Source: Streptomyces sp. NRRL B-1347
GTDB lineage: Bacteria; Actinomycetota; Actinomycetes; Streptomycetales; Streptomycetaceae
DNA: 5,981 bases
NCBI RefSeq assembly: GCF_000720325.1
Contig: NZ_JOJM01000141.1
Location: forward strand, 1-5,981
Direction: 5' to 3'
In this document: one piece after another, positions 5,946 through 5,981 of the stretch
Layout of the letters: every line of letters begins with the position of its first letter
Position numbering within the stretch: position 1 is the stretch's first letter
Program-made: the position numbers and the translations under genes
Notes under the pieces: generated by a model
Databases searched by the model: none
The model's input: only the letters and a program-made list of their open reading frames with translations
What the model was told of the DNA's origin: nothing

Positions 5946-5981
5946 CTGTCTCTTATACACATCTCCGAGCCCACGAGACCG
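5946..5981 (+). other. Untrimmed Illumina Nextera adapter (not genomic)
   Basis: Bases 5946-5964 are the 19-base Tn5 mosaic end CTGTCTCTTATACACATCT. Bases 5965-5979 are CCGAGCCCACGAGAC, the Nextera read-2 adapter. Bases 5980-5981 (CG) would be the first two bases of the index. The match is exact and contiguous, so this is a library artefact and not a transposon insertion. Read on the minus strand it yields spurious N-termini (MYKRQ from a GTG at 5960, and MGSEMCIRDR from 5974), which should be removed from any protein record. Confidence 0.97.

Noticed and set aside
5946..5981. Transposon end (Tn5 mosaic end) as a real mobile element
   Set aside because: The mosaic end is followed directly by the Nextera read-2 adapter at the very end of the contig, which identifies library DNA rather than an insertion.

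Overview
This window looks like the end of a draft-assembly contig from a Streptomyces-like actinomycete. The base composition is very GC-rich (I estimate about three quarters), G or C dominates third codon positions, genes are tightly packed, and GTG and TTG starts are used. The true chromosomal sequence stops at about base 5945. The last 36 bases are an exact Illumina Nextera transposase adapter that was not trimmed.

All four genes lie on the minus strand and read as one operon from high to low coordinates. (1) 5945-4083 is an Hsp70/DnaK-type ATPase domain joined to a TPR-like C-terminus; only its first few residues are missing. (2) After a 63-base gap, 4019-2463 starts at a TTG with a good ribosome binding site. 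It encodes a two-helix membrane protein with a long cytoplasmic coiled coil and a Pro/Tyr-rich tail. (3) Overlapping it by GTGA, 2466-1984 encodes a small one-helix membrane protein whose helix carries the W-x-F-A-D-L type motif of MotB/ExbD/ZorB stator subunits. (4) Three bases later, 1980 to the left edge encodes a protein of at least 660 residues. It has an alpha-helical N-terminal half and about four fibronectin type III-like beta domains, and it runs off the window without a stop. No gene-free stretch exceeds 63 bases. I see no RNA gene, mobile element, CRISPR array or terminator.

Working model (inference): genes 2 and 3 form an ion-driven MotAB/ExbBD/ZorAB-like membrane complex. Gene 2's coiled coil would reach into the cytoplasm. 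The Hsp70-TPR protein and the cytoplasmic-looking Fn3 protein would be soluble partners that sense, remodel or scaffold. The Hsp70 ATPase site has lost residues in its phosphate-2 loop, so it may act as a nucleotide-dependent switch rather than a folding chaperone. Zorya shows that stator-type pairs can serve phage defence, but nothing in the sequence itself proves a defence role here. Gene 4 continues beyond the left edge, and the operon promoter lies beyond the right edge.
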